The notes under the pieces are model-generated. The model had not been told where the DNA came from. It worked only from the letters and a program-made list of their open reading frames with translations, and made no database searches. A stretch of DNA of 33,360 nt from Chlorobiota bacterium (GTDB lineage Bacteria; Bacteroidota; Bacteroidia; Bacteroidales; F082): assembly GCA_013151505.1 (NCBI GenBank), contig JAADID010000081.1, positions 1-33,360 of the forward strand. The letters run 5' to 3'. The position numbers were made by a program, and so were the translations under genes. Below, piece by piece: positions 16,468 through 25,396 of this stretch. Numbering within the stretch: the first letter of the stretch is position 1; each line of letters opens with the position of its first letter.

Positions 16468-16487
16468 CCCTGACCTTCAGGTCAGGG
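16468..16487. repeat. REP-like hairpin between citDE and citF
   Basis: CCCTGACC, loop TTCA, GGTCAGGG: a perfect 8-base stem. It matches the hairpin at 18339-18358 except for one paired change (A:T to C:G). It lies 25 bases before the citF start and may affect the citDE-citF transcript. Confidence 0.7.
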
Positions 16488-16512
16488 CAAGAGGGTAAAA
16501 AAGAAAGATTCT

Positions 16513-18072
16513 ATGAAAAAATACGATAAACTAACTAAAAACGCAGCCGGACGCATGGTCCCCGCCATTATAAACGGAGAAGAACATATTCCCTTTCAGG
16601 GAGTAGGAAAATACAAGCCCGAAGGCAGGAAATATGCACCCAGAATAGCAAGTTGTACCGACTATCCCGATGACGGTAACAAAACGGTCGGAAGTTTGAA
16701 AGAAGCGCTGATCAAAGCGGGATTAAAAGACGGGATGACCATCTCAACACATCACCACTTCCGCAACGGCGACCTCATAGCCAATCAGATATTTGATATT
16801 GCCCACGAGTTGGGTATTAAAAATCTTCGCTGGTTTCCTTCGGCATCATTTCCCTGCCACGAACACCTGATCCCTTACCTTGAAGACGGGACCATCAACC
16901 GCATTGAAGGAAGTATGAACGGACCATTGGGAAAATTTGCCTCGGAAGGAAAAATGAAAGGAGTGGGTGTCCTGCGTTCACACGGTGGCCGCTACCAGGC
17001 CGTTCAGGACGGGGAAGTGGTGATTGACATCGCAGTGATCGCCGCCCCCACGGCAGACCCATTCGGCAATGCCAACGGTGTTTACGGAGATGCCGCCTGC
17101 GGACTACTGGGGTTTGCCCTTGCCGACTCACAATACGCTGAGAAAGTGATCGTTGTTACAGACAACCTGGTGCCGTTTCCTGCAATACCCTGGCAGATTC
17201 ACGGGAATTATGTGGATTACGTTGTGAAAGTGGACAAAGTGGGCATCCCGGAAAAGATCATTTCGGGCACGACCAAAATAACCAAAAGTCCCGACCGCTT
17301 GCTGATCGCCGAAATGACTGCAAAATTCTGCGAAGAAGCCGGCCTGATCTATGACGGATTTTCTTACCAGGCAGGAGCAGGCGGAACAGCACTGTCTATC
17401 GGGAACTACTTTGGTGACATTTTACGGAAAAATGGCTGGAAAGCCCGGTTCATTCGTGCAGGAAGCAACAAATATGCTGTCGAAATGCTGGAAGAAGGGT
17501 TGGTGGATTACATCCTCGATGGACAGACTTTCGACCTGGAAGGGGTGCGTTCCATGCGTGAAAATCCGAACCACGTGAACACTTCGCCTTTTACTTCTTA
17601 TAATTATCATGGCAAAGGGAATTTTGCTTCAATGGTGGACATTGTGGTTCTGGGAGCCACCGAAGTGGATGTGCATTTCAATGCCAATGTGGTTACCCAT
17701 TCCGACGGATATCTGCTTCATGGTATCGGCGGCTGGCAGAATTGCCTGTTCTCGAAATGCACGATTCTTCCCATTCCCCTGTTCAGGGACCGGATACCTG
17801 TTATCCGTGATGAGGTGACGACCCTTTGCGGGCCCGGAGAACTGATTGATGTCATTGTGACCGAAAGAGGGATCGCCATCAATCCTTTGAGAAAAGACCT
17901 GATCGAAAAAACAAAAAATTCAGGATTACCAATCAAGACCATCGAGCAGTTGAAAGAAGAAGCAGAGGCCATTTGCGGTGTTCCCGAAAAGCCGAAATTG
18001 TCAGACGAGATCATTGCCGTTATCAAATGGGTGGACGGAACGGTGATTGACGCGGTGAGGAAGGTGGAATAA
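16513..18072 (+). CDS. citF: Citrate lyase alpha subunit (citrate CoA-transferase)
   Basis: CitF transfers the acyl-carrier group from acetyl-ACP to citrate, forming citryl-ACP for CitE to cleave. The 519-residue protein is collinear with the family: AAGRMVPAIINGEEHIPFQG near the start, then THHHFRNGDLI, FPSASFPCHEHLIPYL, RSHGGRYQAV, APTADPFGNANG, DNLVPFPAIPWQIHG, YQAGAGGTALSIG, and VVTHSDGYLLHGIGGWQN. No break or missing block is visible. It follows citDE by 92 bases on the same strand, separated by a hairpin. The locus lacks citC (ligase), citX and citG (prosthetic-group enzymes), which must be elsewhere if the complex is active. Other anaerobe loci usually carry them nearby. Confidence 0.95.
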   Translation: MKKYDKLTKNAAGRMVPAIINGEEHIPFQGVGKYKPEGRKYAPRIASCTDYPDDGNKTVGSLKEALIKAGLKDGMTISTHHHFRNGDLIANQIFDIAHELGIKNLRWFPSASFPCHEHLIPYLEDGTINRIEGSMNGPLGKFASEGKMKGVGVLRSHGGRYQAVQDGEVVIDIAVIAAPTADPFGNANGVYGDAACGLLGFALADSQYAEKVIVVTDNLVPFPAIPWQIHGNYVDYVVKVDKVGIPEKIISGTTKITKSPDRLLIAEMTAKFCEEAGLIYDGFSYQAGAGGTALSIGNYFGDILRKNGWKARFIRAGSNKYAVEMLEEGLVDYILDGQTFDLEGVRSMRENPNHVNTSPFTSYNYHGKGNFASMVDIVVLGATEVDVHFNANVVTHSDGYLLHGIGGWQNCLFSKCTILPIPLFRDRIPVIRDEVTTLCGPGELIDVIVTERGIAINPLRKDLIEKTKNSGLPIKTIEQLKEEAEAICGVPEKPKLSDEIIAVIKWVDGTVIDAVRKVE

Positions 18073-18084
18073 CAAAGAAAACGA

Positions 18085-18124
18085 GTGTCATTTCGGATGC
18101 GACGAAGGAGCATGAGAAATCCCC
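18085..18124. repeat. Dispersed GAGAAATCCCC-type repeat, unit 1
   Basis: TGTCATTTCG, then GATGCG (18096-18101), then GAGAAATCCCC (18114-18124). The same GATGCG / GAGAAATCCCC order recurs at 18451-18484. Confidence 0.55.
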
Positions 18125-18144
18125 TGAATATTTCTGTCTTTTTG

Positions 18145-18399
18145 AGTAAAAAGACCCTGAAATAAGGGCCCGCATCATGACATGACATATTAATGGCTAA
18201 AGCCGGTTTGATTTTCTTTTTTAATCACGGCGCTGAAGCACCGTGCAAAACGCAATGGCGGGATATTTTACTTCGACTTTTAAGCTTTTCTGGTTCACGC
18301 ATACAAGAGCAAAAAGATTTTTATCAATAGAAATTTTGCCCTGCCCTTCAGGGCAGGGATTTATAGTTTCAAATTCAATCTGGCTTTAGCCGTCAATAA
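18145..18399. repeat. Dispersed repeat element, copy 2
   Basis: This element matches copy 1 (2001-2189) in its left block: GACATGACA, ATTAATGGCTAAAGCCG with the inverted-repeat arm at 18190-18204, and the CACGGCGCT / AGCACCGTG hairpin at 18226-18245. Its middle differs: it is longer and carries the hairpin CCCTGCCC-TTCA-GGGCAGGG at 18339-18358 in place of the one in copy 1. The right arm GGCTTTAGCC is at 18382-18391, but its outer five bases have decayed. Confidence 0.8.
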
Positions 18400-18450
18400 A
18401 GACATAAACTGTTATGTTAAAGCGTATTAAATATATATGTCATCAGTAGG

Positions 18451-18557
18451 GATGCGGAGTGCAGCAGAACGACGAGAAATCCCCCGGGTATGCACCCACG
18501 TTCCCTGGGGATTACTCACCACAACCGCACTACCCCGCGCACCAGGGTTCGGAATGA
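18451..18557. repeat. Dispersed GAGAAATCCCC-type repeat, unit 2
   Basis: GATGCG (18451-18456) and GAGAAATCCCC (18474-18484) repeat unit 1. About 60 bases later TTCGGAATGACAGG appears, which is the complement of the usual CATTCCGAA start of such repeats, so the block may be an inverted pair. Confidence 0.45.
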
Positions 18558-18661
18558 CAGGGTGATGACGTGAGGGACTTCTCCTCTTTCTCCAAAGGCG
18601 AGATCGTCGAAATGGCAGGGAATTTCAAATGACAGGTTTCTCTTTGGCTCTTGGCTCTCAT

Positions 18662-19600
18662 TTACATATAAATCCAATGCCACACCACACCGTCTTTGCT
18701 GTTGTATTCCAGAGTAGGGAAAGGAAGTTTTACGAAACTCAGTGCTTTAAAAACAAAACGTAAAAACCCGGAGCCGGTTTTTATCCGGACCCAGTCAATA
18801 TCCATCGAAACATAGTATTGCCTGACCCTGTCAAAATGAGGAATGGGGTTACCATCCTGATCATATTCAGGATTTTTCACCGGGTGAAGCATGCCGTCGG
18901 CACCATATCCCACCGCCACATTGATCCAGGAAGGAAAACGGGTATCTTTTTTAATAAAGGAACGGATATTCATGGAGACCCAGTAGGTGTGACCATTGTA
19001 ATCTTTCAGCATACGTTGCAATGTGGTTTTTCCTAGTTGGTCAGGATTGTATTGTGCATAATCTGTTGGGTGATAAGAAAATTTAAGACGGAAACGCTGA
19101 TCACGCCAGAGAAGGTTTTGCGTTACGGAAAGTCCCGAACCAACCGCATTGGCAAGTAAATCCGTTGCCGAGGCACCATAAGAAGCCGAGAAGCCATCCA
19201 TGATTTCGATTACCGTCATGGCGCCAAAACCCATGAGTCCTCCATACCATGATGCTTTTTTATTGTTAACACCCGACCAGCGTAACATCCAGTAGCCATA
19301 ATTGCTGATGGTATAAGCGGTCGTAGCATGGCCGACTTTGTCCACTTGCAGCCAGTAACGGCTGTCGTCAATAAAATGAAAAGAAGTCATCGGATTGTCT
19401 TTATACCAGCCGTAATACAATATTGCAAGCGAAGTGACATAAACAGCTGAGCCTGTATAAATCACAGTATTCAGCCGCTTACGGTTTATTGAATCTTTAT
19501 CTTCTACTTTTACCTGCCCCATAATTCCCTGTGCCAGGAAAATAAAAACCAGCAACCAAAGTGTTTTAGCAGTTAACCGCTGACTGTAAAACTTCCTCAT
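18662..19600 (-). CDS. DUF2279 family envelope protein
   Basis: The 312-residue protein has an N-terminal signal/hydrophobic stretch (LWLLVFIFLAQGIMGQ). It then shows the DUF2279 pattern: YTGSAVYVTSLAILYYGWY, DKVGHATTAYTISNYGYW, a glycine-rich membrane-like segment, EIMDGFSASYGASATDLLANAVGSG, and a long aromatic-rich C-terminal part. The function of the family is unknown. Conserved His, Asp and Glu in the membrane part suggest an envelope-associated domain. Its ATG overlaps the stop of the phosphohexomutase gene (ATGA), so translation is probably coupled and the two genes co-expressed. Confidence 0.82.
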   Translation of the reverse strand: MRKFYSQRLTAKTLWLLVFIFLAQGIMGQVKVEDKDSINRKRLNTVIYTGSAVYVTSLAILYYGWYKDNPMTSFHFIDDSRYWLQVDKVGHATTAYTISNYGYWMLRWSGVNNKKASWYGGLMGFGAMTVIEIMDGFSASYGASATDLLANAVGSGLSVTQNLLWRDQRFRLKFSYHPTDYAQYNPDQLGKTTLQRMLKDYNGHTYWVSMNIRSFIKKDTRFPSWINVAVGYGADGMLHPVKNPEYDQDGNPIPHFDRVRQYYVSMDIDWVRIKTGSGFLRFVFKALSFVKLPFPTLEYNSKDGVVWHWIYM

Positions 19601-20967
19601 TTGAACTGCGTTATAATGTTAAAGATAATTTTTGTTTTTTCATCCAGCAGTTTTTTTGTCCTGGCTTCGGCCAGAAATCGCAGGTAGGGTTCGGTGTTTG
19701 AAGGCCGGATGTTGAACCACCAGTCAGCAAACTCAAGGCGGTAACCGTCAAAATCGTAAAACTTTACCGGCAGCTCATTCTGAAGAAACCAGTCTTTCAC
19801 TGCATTCATTGCCACCTGTTTATTTTCAATCTTGAAATTCACCTCGCCGGTATTGAAATATGAAGAGATTCGCGAAATCATTTCTGAAAAGGTAATGCCC
19901 TCGTCACGGAACCTGTTCACAATTTTCAGCACCAATAGTGCAGCCACCAATCCGCTGTCGGAATAATAAAAATCCCTGAAATAATAATGTCCCGCCAATT
20001 CACCACCATAAATGCCATTTACCTCTTTCAGTTTGGTGGCGCCATACGCCCTGCCAACCCGCCAGGTAATCATCTCCACATCAAACTGCTGCAGATATTC
20101 ACCGACAGCTTTCGAGGTTCGGATATCCTGAACAACTTTTCTGCCCTCTACCTGCTCCTTTCCATTAAAAAAATGATGGCCAAGCAAAGCGATGATCAGG
20201 TCAGGGGAAACAAAGTTCCCTTTTTCATCAATAAACATCACCCGGTCGGCATCCCCGTCGAAAATAAGCCCGATATCCGATTTCCGGGATTTAACTGCAT
20301 CAACGATCTGTTTGCGGTTTTCCGGCTCAAGGGGATTGGGTTCGTGTGCCGGAAAATTCCCGTCGGGAGAACAATTCATATAATCGATCCCGTCGCCCAA
20401 AAGTTCTTTAATAAATAAAGAAGCCATTCCGTCAGAACAATCCACTGTGATTTTCAGGCCGGAAAAATCATCTGTATATTGCCGGAGAAAAGAAAGATAC
20501 GAACTCTTCAGGCCGATCTTTTCAATCTTACCTTTTACAAGATGTGGGATAACCGGTTCGCTCTTTTCGATCAGCGATTCTACCTCTTTCAGCCCGTTGT
20601 CATATCCAATGGGCTTAACATCTTTTCCGGAAACCTTTAAACCATTGTGGTCTTTCGGATTGTGCGAAGCCGTGATCATTACGGAAGCATCAAATCCGAG
20701 TTTTCCGGTTCCCCAGTAAACCATCGGCGTTGTTGACAACCCCGCATCGGCTACATCTGCACCGGCGTCTGTGATGCCGTTTGTGAGTGCTTCAAACATA
20801 TCACCGGAAGAAAGCCGGGCATCTCTGCCCACAAGAATTTTATCTGCTTTTAAAATTTGCGGAAGAAAAAAACCAATCCTGTAAACAATCTCCGGGGTCA
20901 GTTCTTCTCCCCATTTGCCGCGTATGTCATAAGCTTTGAATGCCTTTAAATTGGTGAGATTTTTCAT
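19597..20967 (-). CDS. Phosphomannomutase/phosphoglucomutase
   Basis: This 456-residue alpha-D-phosphohexomutase interconverts hexose 1- and 6-phosphates, probably mannose and glucose, for nucleotide-sugar synthesis. Domain marks are the N-terminal FKAYDIRGKWGEELT, the catalytic serine loop TASHNPKDHNGLK (phospho-Ser101 in this numbering), the Mg-binding DGDADR at about 237-242, the sugar-binding GGELAGHYYFRD near 325, and RPSNTEPYLRF in the C-terminal phosphate-binding domain. The enzyme looks complete. A TTG at 20971-20973 would add two residues, but ATG 20965-20967 is the better start. It overlaps the DUF2279 gene by four bases. No sugar-nucleotide gene is adjacent, so GlmM-like use cannot be fully excluded; the PMM/PGM type fits better. 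Confidence 0.92.
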   Translation of the reverse strand: MKNLTNLKAFKAYDIRGKWGEELTPEIVYRIGFFLPQILKADKILVGRDARLSSGDMFEALTNGITDAGADVADAGLSTTPMVYWGTGKLGFDASVMITASHNPKDHNGLKVSGKDVKPIGYDNGLKEVESLIEKSEPVIPHLVKGKIEKIGLKSSYLSFLRQYTDDFSGLKITVDCSDGMASLFIKELLGDGIDYMNCSPDGNFPAHEPNPLEPENRKQIVDAVKSRKSDIGLIFDGDADRVMFIDEKGNFVSPDLIIALLGHHFFNGKEQVEGRKVVQDIRTSKAVGEYLQQFDVEMITWRVGRAYGATKLKEVNGIYGGELAGHYYFRDFYYSDSGLVAALLVLKIVNRFRDEGITFSEMISRISSYFNTGEVNFKIENKQVAMNAVKDWFLQNELPVKFYDFDGYRLEFADWWFNIRPSNTEPYLRFLAEARTKKLLDEKTKIIFNIITQFK

Positions 20968-21118
20968 TGGCAAGCTTTTAGTTCACTACAATTTCTAATT
21001 GACCTAAACAAATTCGAAACACAAATTTCTAAACCGGTAAACTTCATTCTTGTTGACATTTGAGTTTTAGTCATTAGTACTTATTTAGCAATCAGGCATT
21101 AGAGCAATTAGGTCAATT

Positions 21119-22204
21119 TTACTTATAAATCCTCATCTTATTCAGTGCCTCCTGATACTTTTTGGCATTTTTCCTGTGCTGGGCATTTGTTTTTGCAAAA
21201 ACATGATATCCCGACAGGTCATCTTTGGCACAGAAGAAAAAATACTTGTTACGATCATAATCCAACACAGCATCAATCGAAGAAATGGAAGGAATGCAGA
21301 TAGGCCCCGGCGGCAGACCCAGATGCTTATATGTATTGTAAGGTGAATCAACTTCCTTGTGAACATTGAGTACCCTGCGGATATTATAATCACCAATGGC
21401 ATAGACCACAGTGGGATCGGCCTGCAAGCGCCATTCATATTTCAACCGATTGAGATAAACCCCGGCAATCATGGGCTTTTCATCATTCTTATTTGTTTCC
21501 TTCTCGACAATTGAAGCCAGTGTTACGACCTCTACGGGTGTCATGCCTAATTCCCTGGCTTTGGCTTTACGTTCCTCGTTCCAGAATTTATCATGCTCTT
21601 CCAGCATGCGGTCTATAAATCCCTTTGCATCGGTATTCCAGTAAAACTCATAGGTGTTGGGGATAAAAGCCGCCGGAATGGTTTCTTTCGTATATCCGAT
21701 TTGCTTCAAATATACCGTATCGGTCAGTAAGCCGGCAATATCAGCCGAATCCGCTTCGATCTGTTTTCCGACAATGCCGGCCAGTTGAAAAACATCCCTG
21801 ACATTGTTGAATGTCACCTTTACGGGAACCTGCTTTCCGGACCGCAACATGTTGATCAGGTCGTTGTTGTTCATACCGTCTTTAACGATGTACCGCCCGG
21901 GCAAAACCCTTTTCGGGTATTTCTTCTTTTCTGCCAGCCATTCAAAATGCCTGCGGTGAACGATCAGACCGTTCTTGTATAAAATAAGTTTTACGTCTTC
22001 AAAATCCGAATTCGTGGGAATATAAACCGACACTTCTTTTCCTTCCGGCGTCCATACGTTGGGTTTATAAACTACCTGATACAAATAATAACCGGCTCCC
22101 GCTGCCGCAAGGATCAACAAAAAGAAAAACCAGAAAAGAAATTTCCTGAAACGGTTTTTTTTCTTTTTTCGCGGCCGGCTGTATTTCGAATGATAATACT
22201 CCAT
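21119..22204 (-). CDS. mltG: Endolytic murein transglycosylase MltG
   Basis: MltG cleaves nascent peptidoglycan glycan strands near the inner membrane and helps set their length. The 361-residue protein has a short basic cytoplasmic tail (RKKKKNRFRKF), one membrane segment at about 21-42, and a periplasmic domain. The YceG family core is intact: GRYIVKDGM, IPNTYEFYWNT, the catalytic Glu234 in ASIVEKETN, GVYLNRL, LQADPTVVYAIG, and SPYNTYKHLGLPPGPICIPS. Length is normal. It lies 11 bases downstream of the GNAT gene and two genes after dapF, so a co-transcribed peptidoglycan-related group is likely. Confidence 0.95.
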   Translation of the reverse strand: MEYYHSKYSRPRKKKKNRFRKFLFWFFFLLILAAAGAGYYLYQVVYKPNVWTPEGKEVSVYIPTNSDFEDVKLILYKNGLIVHRRHFEWLAEKKKYPKRVLPGRYIVKDGMNNNDLINMLRSGKQVPVKVTFNNVRDVFQLAGIVGKQIEADSADIAGLLTDTVYLKQIGYTKETIPAAFIPNTYEFYWNTDAKGFIDRMLEEHDKFWNEERKAKARELGMTPVEVVTLASIVEKETNKNDEKPMIAGVYLNRLKYEWRLQADPTVVYAIGDYNIRRVLNVHKEVDSPYNTYKHLGLPPGPICIPSISSIDAVLDYDRNKYFFFCAKDDLSGYHVFAKTNAQHRKNAKKYQEALNKMRIYK

Positions 22205-22215
22205 ATATAGCTGGT

Positions 22216-22740
22216 TTATTTACGATTGATTAATTGAAGCAGATATTCATTTATCCATTGATCTCCCCTCCTGTTCCACTCCATTTTTTTTCCACATATT
22301 TCAAAGCCCGTTTTCTGAAACAACTTTAAACTTAAAATATTGTCTTCTTCGATGTTGCAGTATAACTGATGCAATCCCAAATGATCAAACGCATATTCAA
22401 TAAGAACTTCCAGGGCTTTGGTTGCCACACCTTTGTTCCTGAATTGCTCCATCACCATTATACCCACTCCTGCCCTTTGATGTTGCGGTTCAAAGTCAAA
22501 AAGATCAACGGTTCCCACCGGCTCGTGAGTTGCATTTTTCATTACAATAATAAAACGGGCCTGTTTGACACTGTAAATATCCTTATCCTGAAGCAGAATA
22601 TACTGCTCAAGATCAAAACGTGAAAAAGGGGTGAGTGTATTACTCAGATGCCACAACCGGCTATCGTTTTCCATTTTATACAGAAAATCCACATCCTCCG
22701 GTTCGGGGGATCTGAGTAATATGTCGTCTTTTTCCAACAT
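22216..22740 (-). CDS. GNAT family N-acetyltransferase (RimJ/RimL-like)
   Basis: The 174-residue protein shows the GNAT fold in RimJ/RimL (Acetyltransf_3) form. LRSPEPEDVDFLYKMEND lies at the N-terminus, PVGTVDLFDFEP in the middle, then GVGIMVMEQFRNKGVATKAL with the acetyl-CoA loop QFRNKGVA, and NIEEDNILSLKLFQKTGFEICG near the C-terminus. It should acetylate an amino group on a protein, peptide or small molecule with acetyl-CoA; the target is unknown. It sits between dapF and mltG on the same strand, which suggests only co-expression. Confidence 0.88.
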   Translation of the reverse strand: MLEKDDILLRSPEPEDVDFLYKMENDSRLWHLSNTLTPFSRFDLEQYILLQDKDIYSVKQARFIIVMKNATHEPVGTVDLFDFEPQHQRAGVGIMVMEQFRNKGVATKALEVLIEYAFDHLGLHQLYCNIEEDNILSLKLFQKTGFEICGKKMEWNRRGDQWINEYLLQLINRK

Positions 22741-22833
22741 GATTTATTTAATAATGATAAATCAAAGATAATTTTAATTCAATAATTCCAAAACCATCGG
22801 TTTAACACATGGCTATTACTTTTTATTCAATAT

Positions 22834-23622
22834 TCAATTTTGTACATCTCCTTTAAAAACCATCTCTACCGGCCCCCGCAACCAGACATCCGTAAACCGT
22901 CCGTTTTCTTCCCGGAATATTACCGAGAATTCGCCACCTGTAGTATGAACAGGATAATCCTTTTTTCCTGTTTCCAGATAGGCCGCTATGGCCGAAGCCG
23001 TCACACCCGTCCCGCAGGAGAGGGTTTCGCCTTCCACCCCGCGCTCATAAGTCCTGACGAATATCCGGTCTTCGTTCAACTCCACAAAATTCACATTGGT
23101 CCCTTCCGGTGCGAAAATCTCGCTGAAACGCGTTTTCCTGCCCTCTTTTTCTACATCCACTTCCGCCACTTTATCCACAAACTCAACATAGTGCGGCACG
23201 CCGGTATTCAGGAAATAATATCCTTTGTTTTTTTCAACCTGCTCGACGTCATTCATCTTCAGTGAAACGTCAAAACAACAACCTTCTTCCAGCACTTTGT
23301 CAATCACGGCCTCGTGTGTGCCGTCCGTAGCATCGAATATCATTTTCTTTCCGGCAATACCCTGCTGAAAGGCAAAAGCAGCAATACACCGTCCCCCGTT
23401 GCCGCACATACCTGCCGGGTGCCCGTCAGAATTGTAATACAGCATCGAAAAATCATGTTGGCCCGATTCCCTCAACAACATCAATCCGTCGGCTCCTATG
23501 CCAAAATGTCGGTCACATAAAGAAGCTATTCGTTCTGCCGGAAATTTAAAGTTGGTTTTCCTGTCGTCAATAATGATAAAATCATTTCCGTTTCCCTGAT
23601 ACTTATAAAAGCTGATTTTCAT
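22834..23622 (-). CDS. dapF: Diaminopimelate epimerase
   Basis: DapF converts LL- to meso-diaminopimelate for peptidoglycan and lysine. The 262-residue protein has both catalytic cysteines in their motifs: Cys73 in GMCGNGGR and Cys203 in LSCGTGVTA. KYQGNGNDFIIID lies at the N-terminus, DRHFGIGADGLML near 37-49, and NTGVPHYV near 139. The enzyme looks complete. It is the first gene of a minus-strand run with GNAT and mltG and diverges from the HtrA gene. Its presence implies meso-DAP-type peptidoglycan. Confidence 0.96.
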   Translation of the reverse strand: MKISFYKYQGNGNDFIIIDDRKTNFKFPAERIASLCDRHFGIGADGLMLLRESGQHDFSMLYYNSDGHPAGMCGNGGRCIAAFAFQQGIAGKKMIFDATDGTHEAVIDKVLEEGCCFDVSLKMNDVEQVEKNKGYYFLNTGVPHYVEFVDKVAEVDVEKEGRKTRFSEIFAPEGTNVNFVELNEDRIFVRTYERGVEGETLSCGTGVTASAIAAYLETGKKDYPVHTTGGEFSVIFREENGRFTDVWLRGPVEMVFKGDVQN

Positions 23623-23731
23623 GTTAAAAAAATCTAAAATTAGCAGTTTTGCGACACAGTGGCACGCTTTTTAAAGTAATGAAAATAACATATTAATGTA
23701 AAATCTGATTTGAATCCAAATGCGGATATCA

Positions 23732-23796
23732 TTAACATCAACTTAACATTTTTTAACGGGGGACAGAGAATGTTTGTGATACCCCCTCCGTTTAAC
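23732..23796 (+). promoter_or_regulatory. TTAAC repeats and GC-rich hairpin upstream of degQ
   Basis: TTAAC occurs at 23732, 23743, 23753 and 23792. The first three are 11 and 10 bases apart, i.e. on one face of the helix. A hairpin-like pair AACGG (23755-23759) / CCGTT (23788-23792), with an inner GGG/CCC, follows. This could be an operator or an alternative (ECF-type) promoter for a stress-induced protease; no TAnnTTTG box was found here. Confidence 0.35.
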
Positions 23797-23851
23797 AGAC
23801 AAAAATAACTTAAAACGAGAATATATTAATAGAACCTAAAAATTTAAAAAA

Positions 23852-25327
23852 ATGAAAACGTTTAGCAAAAGCTTTCTCGGTGCAGTCAGCGGGACGGTAC
23901 TGGTTATTGTCCTGCTGTTCACATTCAATTATTATTCAGCCAGTCACAATGGCCAGGCTACAATTCAAAAAAGTCATACGCAAGCGTTAATTCAGGATAA
24001 CAAAATACCGGTCCAACAAGCCAGTTATGCCATTCCCCCGCAGAGTGTTGACCTGACAGAAGCTGCGCAAAAAACAGTGAATGCGGTAGTCCACATCAAG
24101 ACTGAAATGCGGGTACAGAGCAGTTCTTACGAATATTTCTTCGGCCCTTTCAGGGATTATTTCGGAAACCCCTATCAGAACAATACTTATGTAGCTTTTG
24201 GCTCGGGAGTCATTATTTCTCCTGACGGATATATCGTTACCAACAACCATGTTGTAGATAATGCCGATAAAATTTCGGTTACTTTCAATGATAAAAAAGA
24301 GCTGCCTGCCGAAGTTATCGGAACTGACCCCAGAACCGATCTGGCGTTGATTAAGGTGGATGCCGAAAATCTGCATTATCTCACTTACGGCGATTCGGAC
24401 AAATTAAAGATCGGCGAGTGGGTGCTTGCCGTCGGGAATCCGTTCAACCTGACTTCTACCGTCACGGCAGGGATTGTCAGCGCCAAAGCACGGAATATCA
24501 ATATCCTCGGGGCACAGTCGGCCATTGAGTCTTTCATACAGACCGATGCCGTGGTCAACCGGGGCAACAGCGGAGGCGCACTGGTGAATACAGAGGGCCA
24601 ACTGGTGGGTATCAATGCTGCCATCGCTTCGCACACCGGTGTTTACGAAGGATACTCTTTTGCCATTCCGGTGAATATTGTCAAAAAAGTCGTGGACGAC
24701 CTGATGAAATACGGAGAAACCCAACGGGCTTACATCGGCGTTCAAATCAGTGACATCAATTCGGAGTTTGCCGAAGAAAAGGGCCTCGACGGAACGGAAG
24801 GCGTTTATGTGGCCGGAGTGGTTGACAACAGCGGAGCCGACGAAGCAGGAATTGAGGCAGGCGATGTTATTGTCGCCATTGACGGATCTCCCATCAACAG
24901 TGTTTCGGAACTGATGGGTAACATTGCCCAGCACAGCCCCGGTGACATCATTAAAGTTGCTGTGAACAGGGACGACGAGGTGAAAACATTTGATGTTTTG
25001 CTGAAAAACCAGAACAATACAACAGCGCTGGTCAAACCGGAGGATACATTCTACAATGAACTACTGGGTGCATCAATGCAAAAGGCGCCCAAAGAAGACT
25101 TGGAGAAACTGGGTGTCTCAAACGGAGTAAAGGTCGTAAAAATTAATGACGGGATTTTACTCCGTGGCGGCATCACGAACGGATTTATCATTACCGAAAT
25201 CAATGGTAAAAAGGTACAATCCGAAAACACCCTGAACGATGCCATTGAATCCACAAGAAACAACCTGGTCAGGATAAAAGGTGTTTATCCGAACGGGACG
25301 AGAGTTTCTTTTGAATTTATGCTGTAA
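23852..25327 (+). CDS. degQ: HtrA/DegP-type periplasmic serine protease (Do family)
   Basis: This 491-residue protease degrades or refolds misfolded envelope proteins. An N-terminal hydrophobic segment (about 8-25) acts as a signal or anchor. The trypsin-like domain (about 65-285) has the triad His133 in TNNHVV, Asp163 in DPRTDLALIKV and Ser240 in NRGNSGGALVN. The first PDZ domain follows (about 290-385, starting YIGVQIS), then a second, shorter PDZ (about 400-490). All key residues are present. It lies upstream of sigA on the same strand with 69 bases between, and a possible weak terminator lies in that gap. The symbol is chosen by family; DegP and DegQ cannot be told apart by sequence alone. 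Confidence 0.94.
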   Translation: MKTFSKSFLGAVSGTVLVIVLLFTFNYYSASHNGQATIQKSHTQALIQDNKIPVQQASYAIPPQSVDLTEAAQKTVNAVVHIKTEMRVQSSSYEYFFGPFRDYFGNPYQNNTYVAFGSGVIISPDGYIVTNNHVVDNADKISVTFNDKKELPAEVIGTDPRTDLALIKVDAENLHYLTYGDSDKLKIGEWVLAVGNPFNLTSTVTAGIVSAKARNINILGAQSAIESFIQTDAVVNRGNSGGALVNTEGQLVGINAAIASHTGVYEGYSFAIPVNIVKKVVDDLMKYGETQRAYIGVQISDINSEFAEEKGLDGTEGVYVAGVVDNSGADEAGIEAGDVIVAIDGSPINSVSELMGNIAQHSPGDIIKVAVNRDDEVKTFDVLLKNQNNTTALVKPEDTFYNELLGASMQKAPKEDLEKLGVSNGVKVVKINDGILLRGGITNGFIITEINGKKVQSENTLNDAIESTRNNLVRIKGVYPNGTRVSFEFML

Positions 25328-25332
25328 AAATT

Positions 25333-25371
25333 TGCAATTTGGAATTATTTTAAATAAATTGCACCCTTTTT
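25333..25371 (+). terminator. AT-rich hairpin after degQ, possible terminator
   Basis: TGCAATTT (25333-25340) and AAATTGCA (25356-25363) pair perfectly over 8 bases with a 15-base loop, followed by CCC and TTTTT (25367-25371). The stem is AT-rich and so weak. It could equally be an operator before sigA. Confidence 0.35.
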
Positions 25372-25396
25372 AGATTAATAATAACCTAAACATATT

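Larger units (their letters stand above)
18073..18661. other. Intergenic mosaic without a gene
   Basis: These 589 bases hold no credible coding frame. They contain, in order, a GATGCG...GAGAAATCCCC repeat, the second copy of the dispersed element, and another GATGCG...GAGAAATCCCC unit followed by GC-rich sequence and GGTTCGGAATGACAGG. The last two phrases resemble the TGTCATTTCG.../GAGAAATC repeats scattered in Bacteroidota genomes. No terminator for citF was clear. Confidence 0.7.

Noticed and set aside
20971-20973. TTG 20971 as start of the phosphohexomutase
   Set aside because: It adds only two residues, and an ATG is available two codons later.
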